Shown here: piece by piece, positions 17,618 to 27,223 of the stretch
Layout: each line of letters begins with the position of its first letter
Position numbering within the stretch: position 1 is the first letter of the stretch
From: Syntrophobacterales bacterium
GTDB taxonomy: Bacteria > Desulfobacterota > Syntrophorhabdia > Syntrophorhabdales > Syntrophorhabdaceae
NCBI GenBank assembly: GCA_031274925.1
Contig: JAISPL010000040.1
Span: 1-60,149, forward strand
Reading direction: 5' to 3'
Length of the DNA: 60,149 nt
The notes under the pieces: model-generated
What the model saw: the letters and a program-made list of their open reading frames with translations, nothing else
Told to the model about the DNA's origin: nothing
Databases searched by the model: none
Program-made: the position numbers and the translations under genes

Positions 17618-18790
17618 ATGATATATGCACCACAGGAAGAGATTTACAACAGGATAGAGAAACTCAAGGTACTCATGGAAAAGGCCTCTCTGGACGGGGC
17701 CTTTTTCCATTATAAGATTGATTATTTCTATCTTTCTGGCACTATGCAGGATTCTCTGCTTTTCGTGCCGCTCAAAGGGGAACCTATCCTTTTCGTAAAA
17801 AGGGAGATGTCGAGGGCCGGAAGGGAATCGCCTCTTAGCGAGATGGTCCCCATGCGGTCCGTCAGGGACGTAATTTCCCACATCAAACCCATGAAAAGAG
17901 TGGGACTTCAGCTCGACGTGATTCCCTACAACGATGTGGTGAAGTTCAGAGACGTGACGGGCGATGCAAATCTGACCAATGTCTCGCCCCTTGTGAAAGA
18001 GTTGAGGAAAATTAAATCGCCCTTTGAAGTGCGCCTCATGGAGAGGGCGGCTGATATACAGAAGAAAGTGTACGGTATTGTTCCCCATGTGCTAAAAGAA
18101 GGGATGAGCGAGATCGAAGTGGGAGGTATTCTTGAGGCACATGCAAAGAAACTGGGACACGAAGGACTGCTCCGTGTCCGGTCTTATAACTACGAGGCCT
18201 ATACCTGGCACATCCTAAGCGGACGTACTGGAACCATCGTGAGCCAGTCGGACTCTCCCATGGGCGGTCTTGGGCTTTCGCCGGCATTTCCCGTGGGAGC
18301 GAGCATGAAAAAGATCAGGAAAGGTGAGCCGATACTGATCGATTTTGGTATATGCTATCACGGGTACCAGGTGGACCAGACGCGCATGTATGCCATCGGG
18401 TCAATGCCAGATCTCTTTGTGAAAGCCTACGAGGCGTGCCGGGAGATCCATTACCGTGTTCTCGACAAAGCGCTCACCGGGGCGACAAGCAAGGACTTAT
18501 TCGAGGAGTCGGAAAGGCTTGCCGTCGAGATGGGTTTCGGTGACGCCTACCTGGGTTACAAGCCCCATAAAGTGAGATTCTTGGGTCATGGAATAGGCAT
18601 TGAATTGGCCGAGTTTCCCTTTATTTCAGCAACACACGATTACCCTATCGTCGAGGGAATGACGTTTGCCATAGAACCGAAAATGGTATTCCCAAAGAAG
18701 GGGGCGTGCGGTATAGAGAACACTGTTCTCATGGAAAAGGATGGATACAGGATACTGACTGATATGGATGAGAAAATCGTCATTATATGA
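17618..18790 (+). CDS. M24-family metallopeptidase (Xaa-Pro aminopeptidase/prolidase-like)
   Basis: The 390-residue protein has a creatinase-like N-terminal domain (about 1-150) and a pita-bread catalytic domain. The five metal ligands can be seen: Asp in ILIDFG, Asp in YQVDQTRMY, His in FLGHGIGIE, Glu in FAIEPKMVF and Glu in GIENTVL. It probably removes N-terminal residues before proline or splits X-Pro dipeptides, though some family members act on other amides. It follows dch by 19 bp without a clear ribosome-binding site, so it may be translated from the same message. Its stop overlaps the ATG of a decayed gene downstream. Confidence 0.9.
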   Translation: MIYAPQEEIYNRIEKLKVLMEKASLDGAFFHYKIDYFYLSGTMQDSLLFVPLKGEPILFVKREMSRAGRESPLSEMVPMRSVRDVISHIKPMKRVGLQLDVIPYNDVVKFRDVTGDANLTNVSPLVKELRKIKSPFEVRLMERAADIQKKVYGIVPHVLKEGMSEIEVGGILEAHAKKLGHEGLLRVRSYNYEAYTWHILSGRTGTIVSQSDSPMGGLGLSPAFPVGASMKKIRKGEPILIDFGICYHGYQVDQTRMYAIGSMPDLFVKAYEACREIHYRVLDKALTGATSKDLFEESERLAVEMGFGDAYLGYKPHKVRFLGHGIGIELAEFPFISATHDYPIVEGMTFAIEPKMVFPKKGACGIENTVLMEKDGYRILTDMDEKIVII

Positions 18791-19171
18791 GAATCCTGTT
18801 TAGCGCTGGCTGTTTTTTTCATATTCCGGCAAGAGATTATCCATTGTTACCGGAAAAGCAGGTTTCAAAGGCTGCGATCTGGTGATCTACGGCCGCTATA
18901 TTGACAGGGCCAGGGAGTGTCTCAAGATGCTTCCCGCATCCCGTCCAGATATTTGGTGTACACTCCTTTCTGTCAAGATGAAGCCCTGAGGCGATGTGAC
19001 CGGCAAAAGTTCTTGGAATTTTTTGAGACGAAACGGCTGAAGCGTGTCCATATTAGTGATTACGTCAATTTCAGGAGCTGTTTATTCTATAAAAAGGAGC
19101 CGTTGTTGCCCATGGCCATATTCCTTAACGCCATGAGAAAGCTTGACTGTCAGGGATTCATTGCTTTATGA
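18787..19171 (+). pseudogene. probable frameshifted gene of unknown family
   Basis: An ATG overlaps the M24 stop codon (ATGA), normally a sign of translational coupling, and begins MRILFSAGCFFHIPARDYP. The frame soon stops. A second frame then reads GFKGCDLVIYGRYIDRAREC, and a third (from about 18917) reads YTPFCQDEALRRCDRQKF, ISDYVNFRSCLFYKKEPLLP and LNAMRKLDCQGFIAL. The three pieces join end to end like one protein of about 125-135 residues broken by two frameshifts. I do not recognise the family. Sequencing error is the alternative explanation. Confidence 0.5.
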
Positions 19172-19271
19172 GTTTGTTCTTTAAGAAACTGCCGAAGGCG
19201 TGGAAGTAGCTTATCGCCATGTTTTCTTATCAGGTTTCGTTTCTGAAACCGTGTTCATGGAAGGCTTTAGA

Positions 19272-20597
19272 ATGAAAAAGAAGACCGTTTTTGTATGCGA
19301 AGGCTGTGGCTATGAGACAGCCAAATGGATGGGGAAATGCCCCAGGTGCGCTGGATGGGACACGTTTAAGGAGCTCAGGGTAGAGAAGGACGAGACTACC
19401 GCCCCGGAAAAACCCGTACTTGTCTCCGATGAGGACCTGACGGAGGAACGGGTGGTTCTCGGTATTGAAGAAATGGACAGAGTGCTGGGGGGCGGCCTCA
19501 CGTGCGGTTCCGCCATCCTTCTCGGAGGCGACCCCGGCATAGGCAAGACGACCCTCTGTTTTGAGATAGCCTCCAGGATGGTCGAGCTGGGTCATGGCGT
19601 TCTCTACGTTTCCGGGGAAGAGTCTCTACGTCAGCTCTCCGCGAGACGGAAGAGGCTCATGCTTGGGAAACCGTTCCCCATACTTACCACCAACCGGCTG
19701 GAAGACATCCTAAGTGCGTTGAACGAACACAACTATAACCTCGTAATTATAGACTCTATTCAGTCAGTCTACAATTCCGAACTTCCCATGCTTCCAGGAA
19801 GCCCTACCCAGATCAGAGACGTATCGTCCAGGCTCATAAGGGAGATGAAAAGACAGGAGACGGCACACATTTTTATAGGGCACGTCACAAAGGAGGGCGC
19901 CATCGCGGGACCCAAGATCCTGGAGCATATGGTTGATACGGTGCTTTATTTTGAAGGAGATAAAACACTGTCTTACCGTATGCTCCGGGCGATAAAGAAC
20001 CGTTATGGATCGGTCGACGAGGTCGGTATTTTCCAGATGCAGAAGGGAGGCCTCGTGAGCGTGGAGAACGCCTCACAGTTCTTTGTCTCTGAAAGGAGTG
20101 ATATCGGCTCGGGCAGTACGCTATTCCCCCACATTACAGGGTCGAGGCCAATCCTGCTTGAGGTCCAGGCCATTACCCCGAAAACGAATTTTGCCATGCC
20201 CAAAAGACTCTCCCTTGGGTACGACATGAACCGTCTGTCGATCCTCATTGCAGTTATCGAAAAGGTGTTAGGCAAGACTCTGTTCGACAGGGACGTATAC
20301 GTGAACGTGACGAGCGGCATGAAGGTAGGTGAGACCGCCATTGATCTTTCCGTTGCCGGCGCCATCCTGTCGAGCTACTTGGACCTCAATATCGGGAAAG
20401 ACACGGCCCTCTTGGGAGAAGTCGGTTTGACCGGAGAAATAAGGAGGGTCGCAGGGGCGGACATGAGGATCAAGGAGTGCGAGAGACTGGGAATCACCAG
20501 GATTTTCTGTCCAAGAGGCGCCGAGGGTGTAACTGGCATGGATATTGTCCCGCTTAAAAATCTCAAAGACTTCCATGACCGCCTGATCAAGAGGTAG
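19272..20597 (+). CDS. radA: DNA repair protein RadA (Sms)
   Basis: The 441-residue protein is a RecA-like ATPase that promotes branch migration in homologous recombination. It has an N-terminal C4 zinc finger (CEGCGYETAKWMGKCPRC), Walker A GGDPGIGKTT, the RadA-specific KNRYG motif (usually KNRFG) and a C-terminal Lon-like domain (VAGAILSSYLD to RIFCPRGAEGV). I chose the ATG at 19272, whose product starts MKKKTVFVCEG, because the zinc finger follows at once as in other RadA proteins; the frame is open back to 19200 but that extension looks non-coding. Confidence 0.95.
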   Translation: MKKKTVFVCEGCGYETAKWMGKCPRCAGWDTFKELRVEKDETTAPEKPVLVSDEDLTEERVVLGIEEMDRVLGGGLTCGSAILLGGDPGIGKTTLCFEIASRMVELGHGVLYVSGEESLRQLSARRKRLMLGKPFPILTTNRLEDILSALNEHNYNLVIIDSIQSVYNSELPMLPGSPTQIRDVSSRLIREMKRQETAHIFIGHVTKEGAIAGPKILEHMVDTVLYFEGDKTLSYRMLRAIKNRYGSVDEVGIFQMQKGGLVSVENASQFFVSERSDIGSGSTLFPHITGSRPILLEVQAITPKTNFAMPKRLSLGYDMNRLSILIAVIEKVLGKTLFDRDVYVNVTSGMKVGETAIDLSVAGAILSSYLDLNIGKDTALLGEVGLTGEIRRVAGADMRIKECERLGITRIFCPRGAEGVTGMDIVPLKNLKDFHDRLIKR

Positions 20598-20687
20598 CCC
20601 ACCTTCCTTTGGAAAGAGAAACCTGTTGACGCAAAAGTTAACGTGGATTATTCTTTAGGCCAATTTTGAGATAAGGATTTCTTTTTC

Positions 20688-21314
20688 ATGCTTTTCAATT
20701 CCTACGAATACCTTCTCCTTTTTCTGCCCCTAAGCCTGATCGTCTATTTCGGACTGAACAGGTTGCACCTTACCCTTGCGTCGAAGATATGGCTGATCGT
20801 AACGTCTCTTTTCTTTTACGCTTGGTGGAACCCCAGATGCCTGCCTCTGCTTATCATATCAATCTTGATTAATTTCTCGATAGGTACCGCGCTCTCCCGT
20901 TCCGGCATCATGAGTGATCTTAACCGGAAGGTTCTCCTTATATTCGGAATATGCGTAAATACCCTCCTTCTTGGATACTATAAGTATACCGATTTTGTGA
21001 TCGCCAACCTAAATCAATTCTTTCACTTCGATTTCAGGCTTCAGCATATCGTTCTTCCTATCAGCATAAGTTTTTTCAAATTCACACAGATCGCGTACCT
21101 TGTGGACGCGTACAAAAAGACAGTCAACGAATACGATCTTCTCAATTATTCATTGTTCGTAAGCTTCTTCCCTCACCTCGGCGTTACAGGAGACCTGATC
21201 CTTGCCAGGATCTTTCATTATAATCCGCCGGCAGTACCTCCCGATTTCGGGATTCTGGTGACGAGAAGCAATATTGAAGAGTATCTTGCCGATTTAGAAA
21301 GACAGGCGCCGTGA
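20688..21314 (+). pseudogene. truncated MBOAT O-acyltransferase fused to another fragment
   Basis: Residues 1 to about 164 are the N-terminal third of an AlgI/DltB-type membrane-bound O-acyltransferase (MLFNSYEYLLLFLPLSLIVY, VLPISISFFKFTQIAYLVDA, FVSFFPHL). At the point where the family continues with IAGPI, the sequence switches to unrelated text: GDLILARIFHYNPPAVPPDF, LVTRSNIEEYLADLERQAP. The catalytic His region is absent. An internal deletion that joined the MBOAT gene to a neighbouring gene explains this best. By analogy with the intact pair at 24.3-26.9 kb the second gene may have been an SGNH-type partner, but the fragment is too short to prove it. The product could not be an active acyltransferase. 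Confidence 0.8.
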
Positions 21315-21315
21315 A

Positions 21316-21470
21316 ATGATAAGAGACTGTTTCAATCAATTGGATTTCCACGATTTGGCATGCAAGGTAAAAACTTTCCATCACCTCTCTTGGGGAGAGA
21401 GCGCCGGAGTGAAAAGATGAAGTTATACTTCGGCGATATCCCTCCGCGTGCCGCTTTGAGGTTCAAATGA
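21316..21470 (+). other. two tiny coupled frames, probably deletion remnants
   Basis: A 34-codon frame (21316-21420, MIRDCFNQLDFHDLACK at its start, TFHHLSWGESAG later) overlaps by ATGA a 17-codon frame (21417-21470), which itself overlaps by ATGA the start of the large membrane glycosyltransferase gene at 21467. HHLSW resembles the Asp/His end of SGNH hydrolases, so this may be the tail of the gene fused to the broken MBOAT. Functional leader peptides are the less likely alternative. Confidence 0.35.
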
Positions 21471-23398
21471 GACCTTCCAAGCAAGAGGTCCGGTTCCTGC
21501 TGTTATTTCTTCTGTTTGGCTGCGCATTCGCTGCAGCATTTTTTTTCCGTAATCTATTATCCCTTCCTTTCAGTAATCCCTGGAATGTGTTGGGGCCAAT
21601 GGCCATCGTGAAGCAGAACCCCAACAACAATATATTGCGCTTCCTGTTTATAATCGGTCTCCCTTCGCTGCTATTACTGCTTATCTCTTGTTTCTCCTCC
21701 TTAAGGAAATTCTTAGGTAATGAACCGGCGGAAACCGCTGAGTTTCCCGCTCCTGAGTGTGATAAGACATGGATAAGAACGGTCCTGTGGCTCGCGGTTA
21801 TCGCTGTTGTGGCCGTGGTGGCTGGAAATTATTACACCTACCATAAAACGTCCGTGTTGTTCGATGAATTTCACGAAGGGGAGACCTTGGGTGCCGCAAT
21901 CGACTATTTGAAGGGGAGAGTGCCCTTCAGGGATACCATATTTGTCCACGGTGTGTTTCAGGACCCGCTCCGCAGTGTGCTCGCTTTCAAGATATTTGGG
22001 AAATCAATCGCATCAGTTCGGACCCTCGAGTCATTGATGCAAATCCTTAGCCTGTTCCTCTTCTCGGCCTCCATCTTTTTTCTGTTCAGGAGAAATATCT
22101 ACTATTCGGCAGTTGCGCTGGCGGTCCTGCTCATCATCATGCTGGTAAATCCCTTTCATCTTTCCTTCATTATTATTACGCGGGACGTTTGTCTCTGGCT
22201 CTTTATCATCGTCTCGGTTCTTCTCGTAAGCCATATGAGAGACGACGCGGAAGAGACGTCGGCCGGAGGAGAAGGGCGTGTTCTTTTCTTTCTTTTCAGC
22301 TTTATTCCTATGCTGGCACTTGTTCATTCCGTGGAAAGAGGATTTTTCCTTCTCGCCGCATCGCTCATAAACGGCATCCTTATCTATCTCTTCCATTTTC
22401 ACGGAAGGGACCGGAAGGCACTGCTATGTCACGGCCTTGGATATGTTGCTGGCCTCCTTGTCCTCGGCTTCGCCATCGGCTGGGCGTACAGGGATTTTTT
22501 CCTGTACAACGTGGTTATTATGCCAAAATATAAGGGACTCCTTGATGCCTATCTCTATCCCTTCGAGAGGGCCAGGTATCTGCTGCCCGTAATTTTCATC
22601 GCAGCAATACTCTGGTTTCTCACCATCCGTTTCGTGAAATTGATGCGTTCTTCAAAAATGGGAGTCATTCAAAAACTCAAGGCCTTCTACATCAGGTATT
22701 TTATTGAGATAGTCCTGGCCATGGTCTCGGTCTTCTATTTCAGGAGTCCTCTCGGGAGAGCGGATACCATCCATGTGAAGTACGTGTCGGCCTCCATATT
22801 TATTGCCGGAGTGTATATCCTGATGAAGCACTATCTTGCGCCCATGCTTATGAGGAAGGGGTGGACGGGGGCAAAAGCCCTTGGAGTCGGAGCCTCCAGC
22901 ATGCTCGTTCTTTTTATTTCCTTGTACACGCCAGACCTGAATTGGAAAGAGTTCTATGACTTTCCGGCAGGAACTCCCGACGAAGAGATCGTATCTTCCG
23001 ACGACTTGGAAGTTGCCGCATACTTAAAGACTAACCTAAAGGATGATGAGTACTTCCTTACCATGACGAACGAAGCGACATGGTACTATCTTGTGGATAA
23101 GGCGAGCCCCACGAGGTTCCAGATCGTATGGCTCGCATTGCCTTACTTCTTTCAGAATGAGATAGTTGAGGATTTGAATAAGAAGAACGTCAAGTTGATC
23201 CTTTATGAGAACCGCAAGATATGGATGAAAATTGATGGGATATCGAACGAAAGAAGGCTGCCTATCCTTGTGGACTACATCAGACGCGAGTATGTGCCTT
23301 ACAAAAAGATCAAAAACAGCGAGATATGGATTCGCAGGTCAGCGTTGGAAGGGAAGCATCGGGACGGAGAATTCCTCATGCCGGGTACGGTAAGGTGA
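21467..23398 (+). CDS. polytopic membrane glycosyltransferase (GT-C type, putative)
   Basis: The 643-residue protein has an N-terminal hydrophobic helix (LLLFLLFGCAFAAAFF), at least ten further likely membrane segments and a soluble C-terminal tail. Between the second and third segments lies FDEFHEGETLGAAIDYLKGR, with acidic residues where GT-C enzymes carry their catalytic Asp/Glu in the first periplasmic loop. GT-C enzymes use lipid-phosphate sugar donors to glycosylate lipids or polymers outside the membrane. The exact sugar and acceptor cannot be told. ATG behind GAGG. The neighbouring GT2 enzyme, convergent, may supply a polyprenyl-phosphate sugar. Confidence 0.7.
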   Translation: MRPSKQEVRFLLLFLLFGCAFAAAFFFRNLLSLPFSNPWNVLGPMAIVKQNPNNNILRFLFIIGLPSLLLLLISCFSSLRKFLGNEPAETAEFPAPECDKTWIRTVLWLAVIAVVAVVAGNYYTYHKTSVLFDEFHEGETLGAAIDYLKGRVPFRDTIFVHGVFQDPLRSVLAFKIFGKSIASVRTLESLMQILSLFLFSASIFFLFRRNIYYSAVALAVLLIIMLVNPFHLSFIIITRDVCLWLFIIVSVLLVSHMRDDAEETSAGGEGRVLFFLFSFIPMLALVHSVERGFFLLAASLINGILIYLFHFHGRDRKALLCHGLGYVAGLLVLGFAIGWAYRDFFLYNVVIMPKYKGLLDAYLYPFERARYLLPVIFIAAILWFLTIRFVKLMRSSKMGVIQKLKAFYIRYFIEIVLAMVSVFYFRSPLGRADTIHVKYVSASIFIAGVYILMKHYLAPMLMRKGWTGAKALGVGASSMLVLFISLYTPDLNWKEFYDFPAGTPDEEIVSSDDLEVAAYLKTNLKDDEYFLTMTNEATWYYLVDKASPTRFQIVWLALPYFFQNEIVEDLNKKNVKLILYENRKIWMKIDGISNERRLPILVDYIRREYVPYKKIKNSEIWIRRSALEGKHRDGEFLMPGTVR

Positions 23399-23401
23399 CG
23401 G

Positions 23402-24133
23402 TCAGTTTCCTTTCAGGAGTCCGTATTTCATGATGCAGTAAAGGGCCCTCACGCCGTCCTTCCAGTTTATTTTTTTACCCTCCCGGTATGTCCTCCCATA
23501 ATAAGAAATGCCTACTTCGTAAATCCTGACGCCGGGAACGCGTGCGACCTTGGCTGTCACCTCAGGCTCAAAGCCGAACCGATTTTCCCTGAGTCTGATT
23601 CCCTTTATTATGTCGGTCCTGAAAAGCTTGTAGCACGTCTCCATATCCGTGAGATTGAGATTTGTAAGCAAATTGGAACAAAAGGTGAGAAACCGGTTGC
23701 CTATGGAATGGGAAAAGAAGAGCACCCTGTGGGCTCCCCCTCCCATGAACCTGGACCCGTAGACTACATCAGCATGTCCGTCCAAGAATGGCTTCAAAAG
23801 CAGCGCGTATTCATCGGGATCATACTCCAAGTCGGCGTCCTGGATGATGAGACAGTCTCCAGATGCCTCCATTATGCCTGTGCGTAATGCCGCTCCCTTG
23901 CCCAAGTTGGTCTCATGCTTCAGATAGCGTATCTCTGCTGCAGGATTTTCCCTCTGATACCTCTTGATTTCTTCCTCTGTATTATCGGAGGACTCGTCGT
24001 TTATGACAATGACCTCTCTGGCGATTCCGTTCGGGAGGCTGGCTTTATTGATTTTACCGAGGACGGCGAAGATCGTCTTCTCCTCATTGTATACCGGCAC
24101 AATTATCGACAGTTTTGATATCTGTTGTGGCAT
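23402..24133 (-). CDS. family 2 glycosyltransferase (polyprenyl-phosphate sugar synthase-like)
   Basis: The 243-residue GT-A enzyme resembles dolichyl-phosphate mannose/glucose synthases. It has LSIIVPVYNEEKTI at the N-terminus, VIVINDESSDNTEE, GKGAALRTGIMEA and the metal-binding DxD-type segment IIQDADLEYDPDE. No membrane anchor is visible. Such enzymes transfer a sugar from a nucleotide donor to a polyprenyl phosphate, which GT-C enzymes like that encoded at 21467-23398 then use. The two genes converge with 3 bp between their ends. Confidence 0.88.
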   Translation of the reverse strand: MPQQISKLSIIVPVYNEEKTIFAVLGKINKASLPNGIAREVIVINDESSDNTEEEIKRYQRENPAAEIRYLKHETNLGKGAALRTGIMEASGDCLIIQDADLEYDPDEYALLLKPFLDGHADVVYGSRFMGGGAHRVLFFSHSIGNRFLTFCSNLLTNLNLTDMETCYKLFRTDIIKGIRLRENRFGFEPEVTAKVARVPGVRIYEVGISYYGRTYREGKKINWKDGVRALYCIMKYGLLKGN

Positions 24134-24346
24134 AATTTTCTATTGCCCCTCGTATATTGTCGGCCACTCTGAGGTGAACCGGGTATGTTCGGGTCAGTAG
24201 TTTCCTGAGCAGTATGACGTACCGAACTTCCCTGCGTCAAGACAATTTTAGCTTGGGTGTAGCGATCCGGTGAAGACGGCGGGTCTGGTACCAGTCAACA
24301 AATTACATTCCATTCTTTATCGCTCAAAAATCAAGAAAATTATGTC

Positions 24347-25474
24347 TCAACGAGACTTAGGGGAGATTTTGCCCTCTTTCTTCCCGGATATGGCATCGGC
24401 CAGCAACTCTGCGGCTATCCTTACCCCTTCTGCGCTCCAATGGGTGTCGTCGGGCAGATATAGAACCGGACCGTTTCTTCTGTATGCCTCATCAAAGGCG
24501 CTCTGAAGGTCTATGGTTTCTATGCCCTTTTTCCTCATAGCGTCGATCGTTTGGCCGAGGAAGACAGGCTTTTTCTTTGATGGAAGAAGGTCGTGATAAA
24601 TATTCTCTTTGTTTGGAATAGGAAGGAAGATGAATCTTATGTCCATACTTTTGAGTAAGTCGTTGTAAGATTTGACCACTGTCAGGGCCCTTTCTAGTTG
24701 GTCGGGCGGGACATCCTGGACTGCCAGGTCTCCAAAAAGGAAATGCATTGAGGGGATGTTTTGTTTCGGAGGCGGGATCTTCTCTCCATGGAGAAAGACC
24801 ATCGTGATGGCCCTCCTCACACTTGCCCGATAATAATGGAGCATGTTGGCTTTGAACAGGCGGTCGACGGGTACCGCGACGCCCTGTAGTGAGCGGAACC
24901 CTTTTATGGCGGATCTAAGTTCCATAAACTTCCTCTCTAACACGGACGGGTATGTGAGTTCCGGCTTAAGAGTGCGGAGCGAAGGGACATCCCGTTCTAT
25001 TGTAGCCACTATCACCACGCGGGGTTTATCGTGCGTCAACTGCCGGTCCCGGAGGAATACGTTGAGGCTTGCCGGCGCAAACGAATAGACCCGTACCCCG
25101 AGTCGGCTCTCCAGGGCTACAGAGAGGGTATCACTTTGGGTAAGGCCGGTGCCCACCGTATTGGAGTCCCCAATAATCACAATTTCCGGTGCCCTGGTGT
25201 CATCCCTGTTCCTGTAACCGAACTGATCTGTATGCCACTCCACCGTTTTTTCGAGGGCGTAGACTGTATGGTGCGTGATATCGCCCTGCTCTGTCTTGGT
25301 TATGCTTATCCTCGGATAAAAGTATCCGGGGAGTATATTTTTGAGCGTGTCCACCTTCACGGACTCCCACACTCTGAACGTGAAAAAGTCCAAAGGGAGC
25401 GCGAATATCTCGACGAGCGCCAGAACTACGAACGGAGCAGCGAAAAGTATGGATTTTGTGACAAACTTCTTCAC
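24347..25474 (-). CDS. SGNH-hydrolase-like protein, AlgJ/AlgX-type O-acetylation partner
   Basis: The 375-residue protein has an N-terminal membrane anchor (about 8-27) and a periplasmic SGNH-type domain. The nucleophile block is VIIGDSNTVGTGL and the Asp-His pair is DDTHWSAEG near residue 350. It begins 8 bp after the intact MBOAT gene on the same strand. In alginate- and cellulose-type acetylation systems the MBOAT passes acetyl groups across the membrane and an SGNH protein attaches them to the polysaccharide. The pair here probably acetylates a surface polymer of unknown identity. Confidence 0.8.
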   Translation of the reverse strand: MKKFVTKSILFAAPFVVLALVEIFALPLDFFTFRVWESVKVDTLKNILPGYFYPRISITKTEQGDITHHTVYALEKTVEWHTDQFGYRNRDDTRAPEIVIIGDSNTVGTGLTQSDTLSVALESRLGVRVYSFAPASLNVFLRDRQLTHDKPRVVIVATIERDVPSLRTLKPELTYPSVLERKFMELRSAIKGFRSLQGVAVPVDRLFKANMLHYYRASVRRAITMVFLHGEKIPPPKQNIPSMHFLFGDLAVQDVPPDQLERALTVVKSYNDLLKSMDIRFIFLPIPNKENIYHDLLPSKKKPVFLGQTIDAMRKKGIETIDLQSAFDEAYRRNGPVLYLPDDTHWSAEGVRIAAELLADAISGKKEGKISPKSR

Positions 25475-25482
25475 GGGATCCC

Positions 25483-26949
25483 TTAAAATTGAAAATATAT
25501 AAATTGTTTGGAACCAAAATTGCTAAGGAGGAGTATTGCCGCAACAATGGCATAATAGGCGGCCCATCGCAGCCAGATTGGTTTAGAGCGGAGCATGTTC
25601 CGTACGTTCCCCCTCACCTGAAGCGTGTGGACCATCCCCATGACGGTGATGGAGACTATGGCCACGCAAAACTCAAAGAAGTGAGACGATACGAAAGATG
25701 CAAGCGTGTTGGTGCCCGCTGTTTCCGAGGCGCTCCCCCAGCCAGTAAAAAGCTTTGAGACTATATAGAAGGCGTCCGATATCGTGTTTGCCCTGAAAAA
25801 GATCCACGTAAAGGTCACGAGGCAGAACGTAATGGCCATCTGGATGCCCTGGTGGAGTCGGGGTAACCGGACAAGTCCGAGTGTGGCAACCGTTTTCTCT
25901 CTCGCGCTCTTGGTAAGGACAGACAGAATATAGTAACATCCATGAATGGCTCCCCATACTACAAAGGTCCAGTTTGCTCCGTGCCAGAGGCCGCTCACGA
26001 GAAATACGATCATAATGTTCACATGCCATCGGGGAATGGAAATTCGACTGCCCCCCAACGGTATATAAAGGTAGTCTCTGAACCATGTAGAAAGCGATAT
26101 GTGCCATCTTCTCCAGAATTCTGGAATTGAGCGTGAGAAATAGGGTCGTTCGAAGTTGTTTATCGACCCGTAGCCGAATACCTGGGCTATTCCTATGGCA
26201 ATGTCCGAGTAGCCGGAGAAATCACAGTAGATCTGAAACGCAAAGAAGAGCGTGGCCAAGGCGAGAGTGGGCGCATCATACTGACCCGGCTTGCTGTATA
26301 CCAGGTCGACCATGATGGTCAAGGTGCCTGCAATTACCATTTTTTGGAAAAAACCCCACAATATCAGTTTAAGTCCGTCTGAGACCCTGCGGTAGTCGAA
26401 CATCTGTTCTTCGCGGAACTGGGGAAGGAGTCTCGTCGACCGGTCAATGGGGCCTGCGATCAGTTGAGGAAAAAAAGCGACGTAGAGGGCAAAGAGGCCG
26501 ATATTCCTTTCCGGTTCTAGTTTTCCCCGGTAGACATCAATTGTGTAGCTCATTATCTTGAAAGTGTAGAAAGAGATGCCAACAGGGAGGGCGATGGAAA
26601 AGACCGGGATTGCCGCCGCCACGCCATGGTGATGGAATACCGTCCGAAGGGATTCCGCAAAAAAGCCTAGGTATTTCAGTGAAAAGAGCAAACCTGCGTT
26701 AATAGTGACGGTCAGAGCGAGGATTGTCTTCTTTCCCCTTACGGTGATGGATCGACCGAGTCTGATGGCCAGATAGTAGTTGACTACTGTGATGAGGCCG
26801 AGAAGCGCCGCATAGGATGGTTCCCATGACATATAGAATACATAACTGCCGAAAAGAAGGAGCATCCACCGGAAGCGAGCCGGTATTGCGAAATAGACGA
26901 AACCGATGCCGATGAAAAAAAGGAGGAACTCGACGGAATTGAATAACAT
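25483..26949 (-). CDS. MBOAT-family membrane O-acyltransferase (AlgI-like)
   Basis: The 488-residue multi-pass protein is a full-length AlgI/DltB-type acyltransferase. Family blocks are FFPQLIAGPIDR, DFSGYSDIAIGIA, the segment starting RRWHISLSTWFRDYLYIP at 280 and the catalytic-His block SGLWHGANWTFVVWG (His323). It is first in a two-gene unit with the SGNH protein. It is complete, unlike the broken paralogue at 20688, so it may now be the only working copy in this locus. Confidence 0.93.
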   Translation of the reverse strand: MLFNSVEFLLFFIGIGFVYFAIPARFRWMLLLFGSYVFYMSWEPSYAALLGLITVVNYYLAIRLGRSITVRGKKTILALTVTINAGLLFSLKYLGFFAESLRTVFHHHGVAAAIPVFSIALPVGISFYTFKIMSYTIDVYRGKLEPERNIGLFALYVAFFPQLIAGPIDRSTRLLPQFREEQMFDYRRVSDGLKLILWGFFQKMVIAGTLTIMVDLVYSKPGQYDAPTLALATLFFAFQIYCDFSGYSDIAIGIAQVFGYGSINNFERPYFSRSIPEFWRRWHISLSTWFRDYLYIPLGGSRISIPRWHVNIMIVFLVSGLWHGANWTFVVWGAIHGCYYILSVLTKSAREKTVATLGLVRLPRLHQGIQMAITFCLVTFTWIFFRANTISDAFYIVSKLFTGWGSASETAGTNTLASFVSSHFFEFCVAIVSITVMGMVHTLQVRGNVRNMLRSKPIWLRWAAYYAIVAAILLLSNFGSKQFIYFQF

Positions 26950-27223
26950 ACAATTAACGCAACGCCGTAGCCTGCCGCATCATACATGGCCGCAGGTCTT
27001 CGTGCATTCCTTATTACCTCTCCTTGCGGACGGGATCAGGCAGGACTTCCGGGTGGATGATTCGTTCCTGCCAACCGTACATCAAACCCTCCATTCTATC
27101 ATATAAATGAGAAACTTCAAGTGGTTTCTTCTATCTGCCAACATGCGTCCGGCGAGACCATTTACCCGGTTCCCCGAACACTCGCGGTTCCCTGCCACTC
27201 TGATACGTGTCCGCCCGTTGTCG

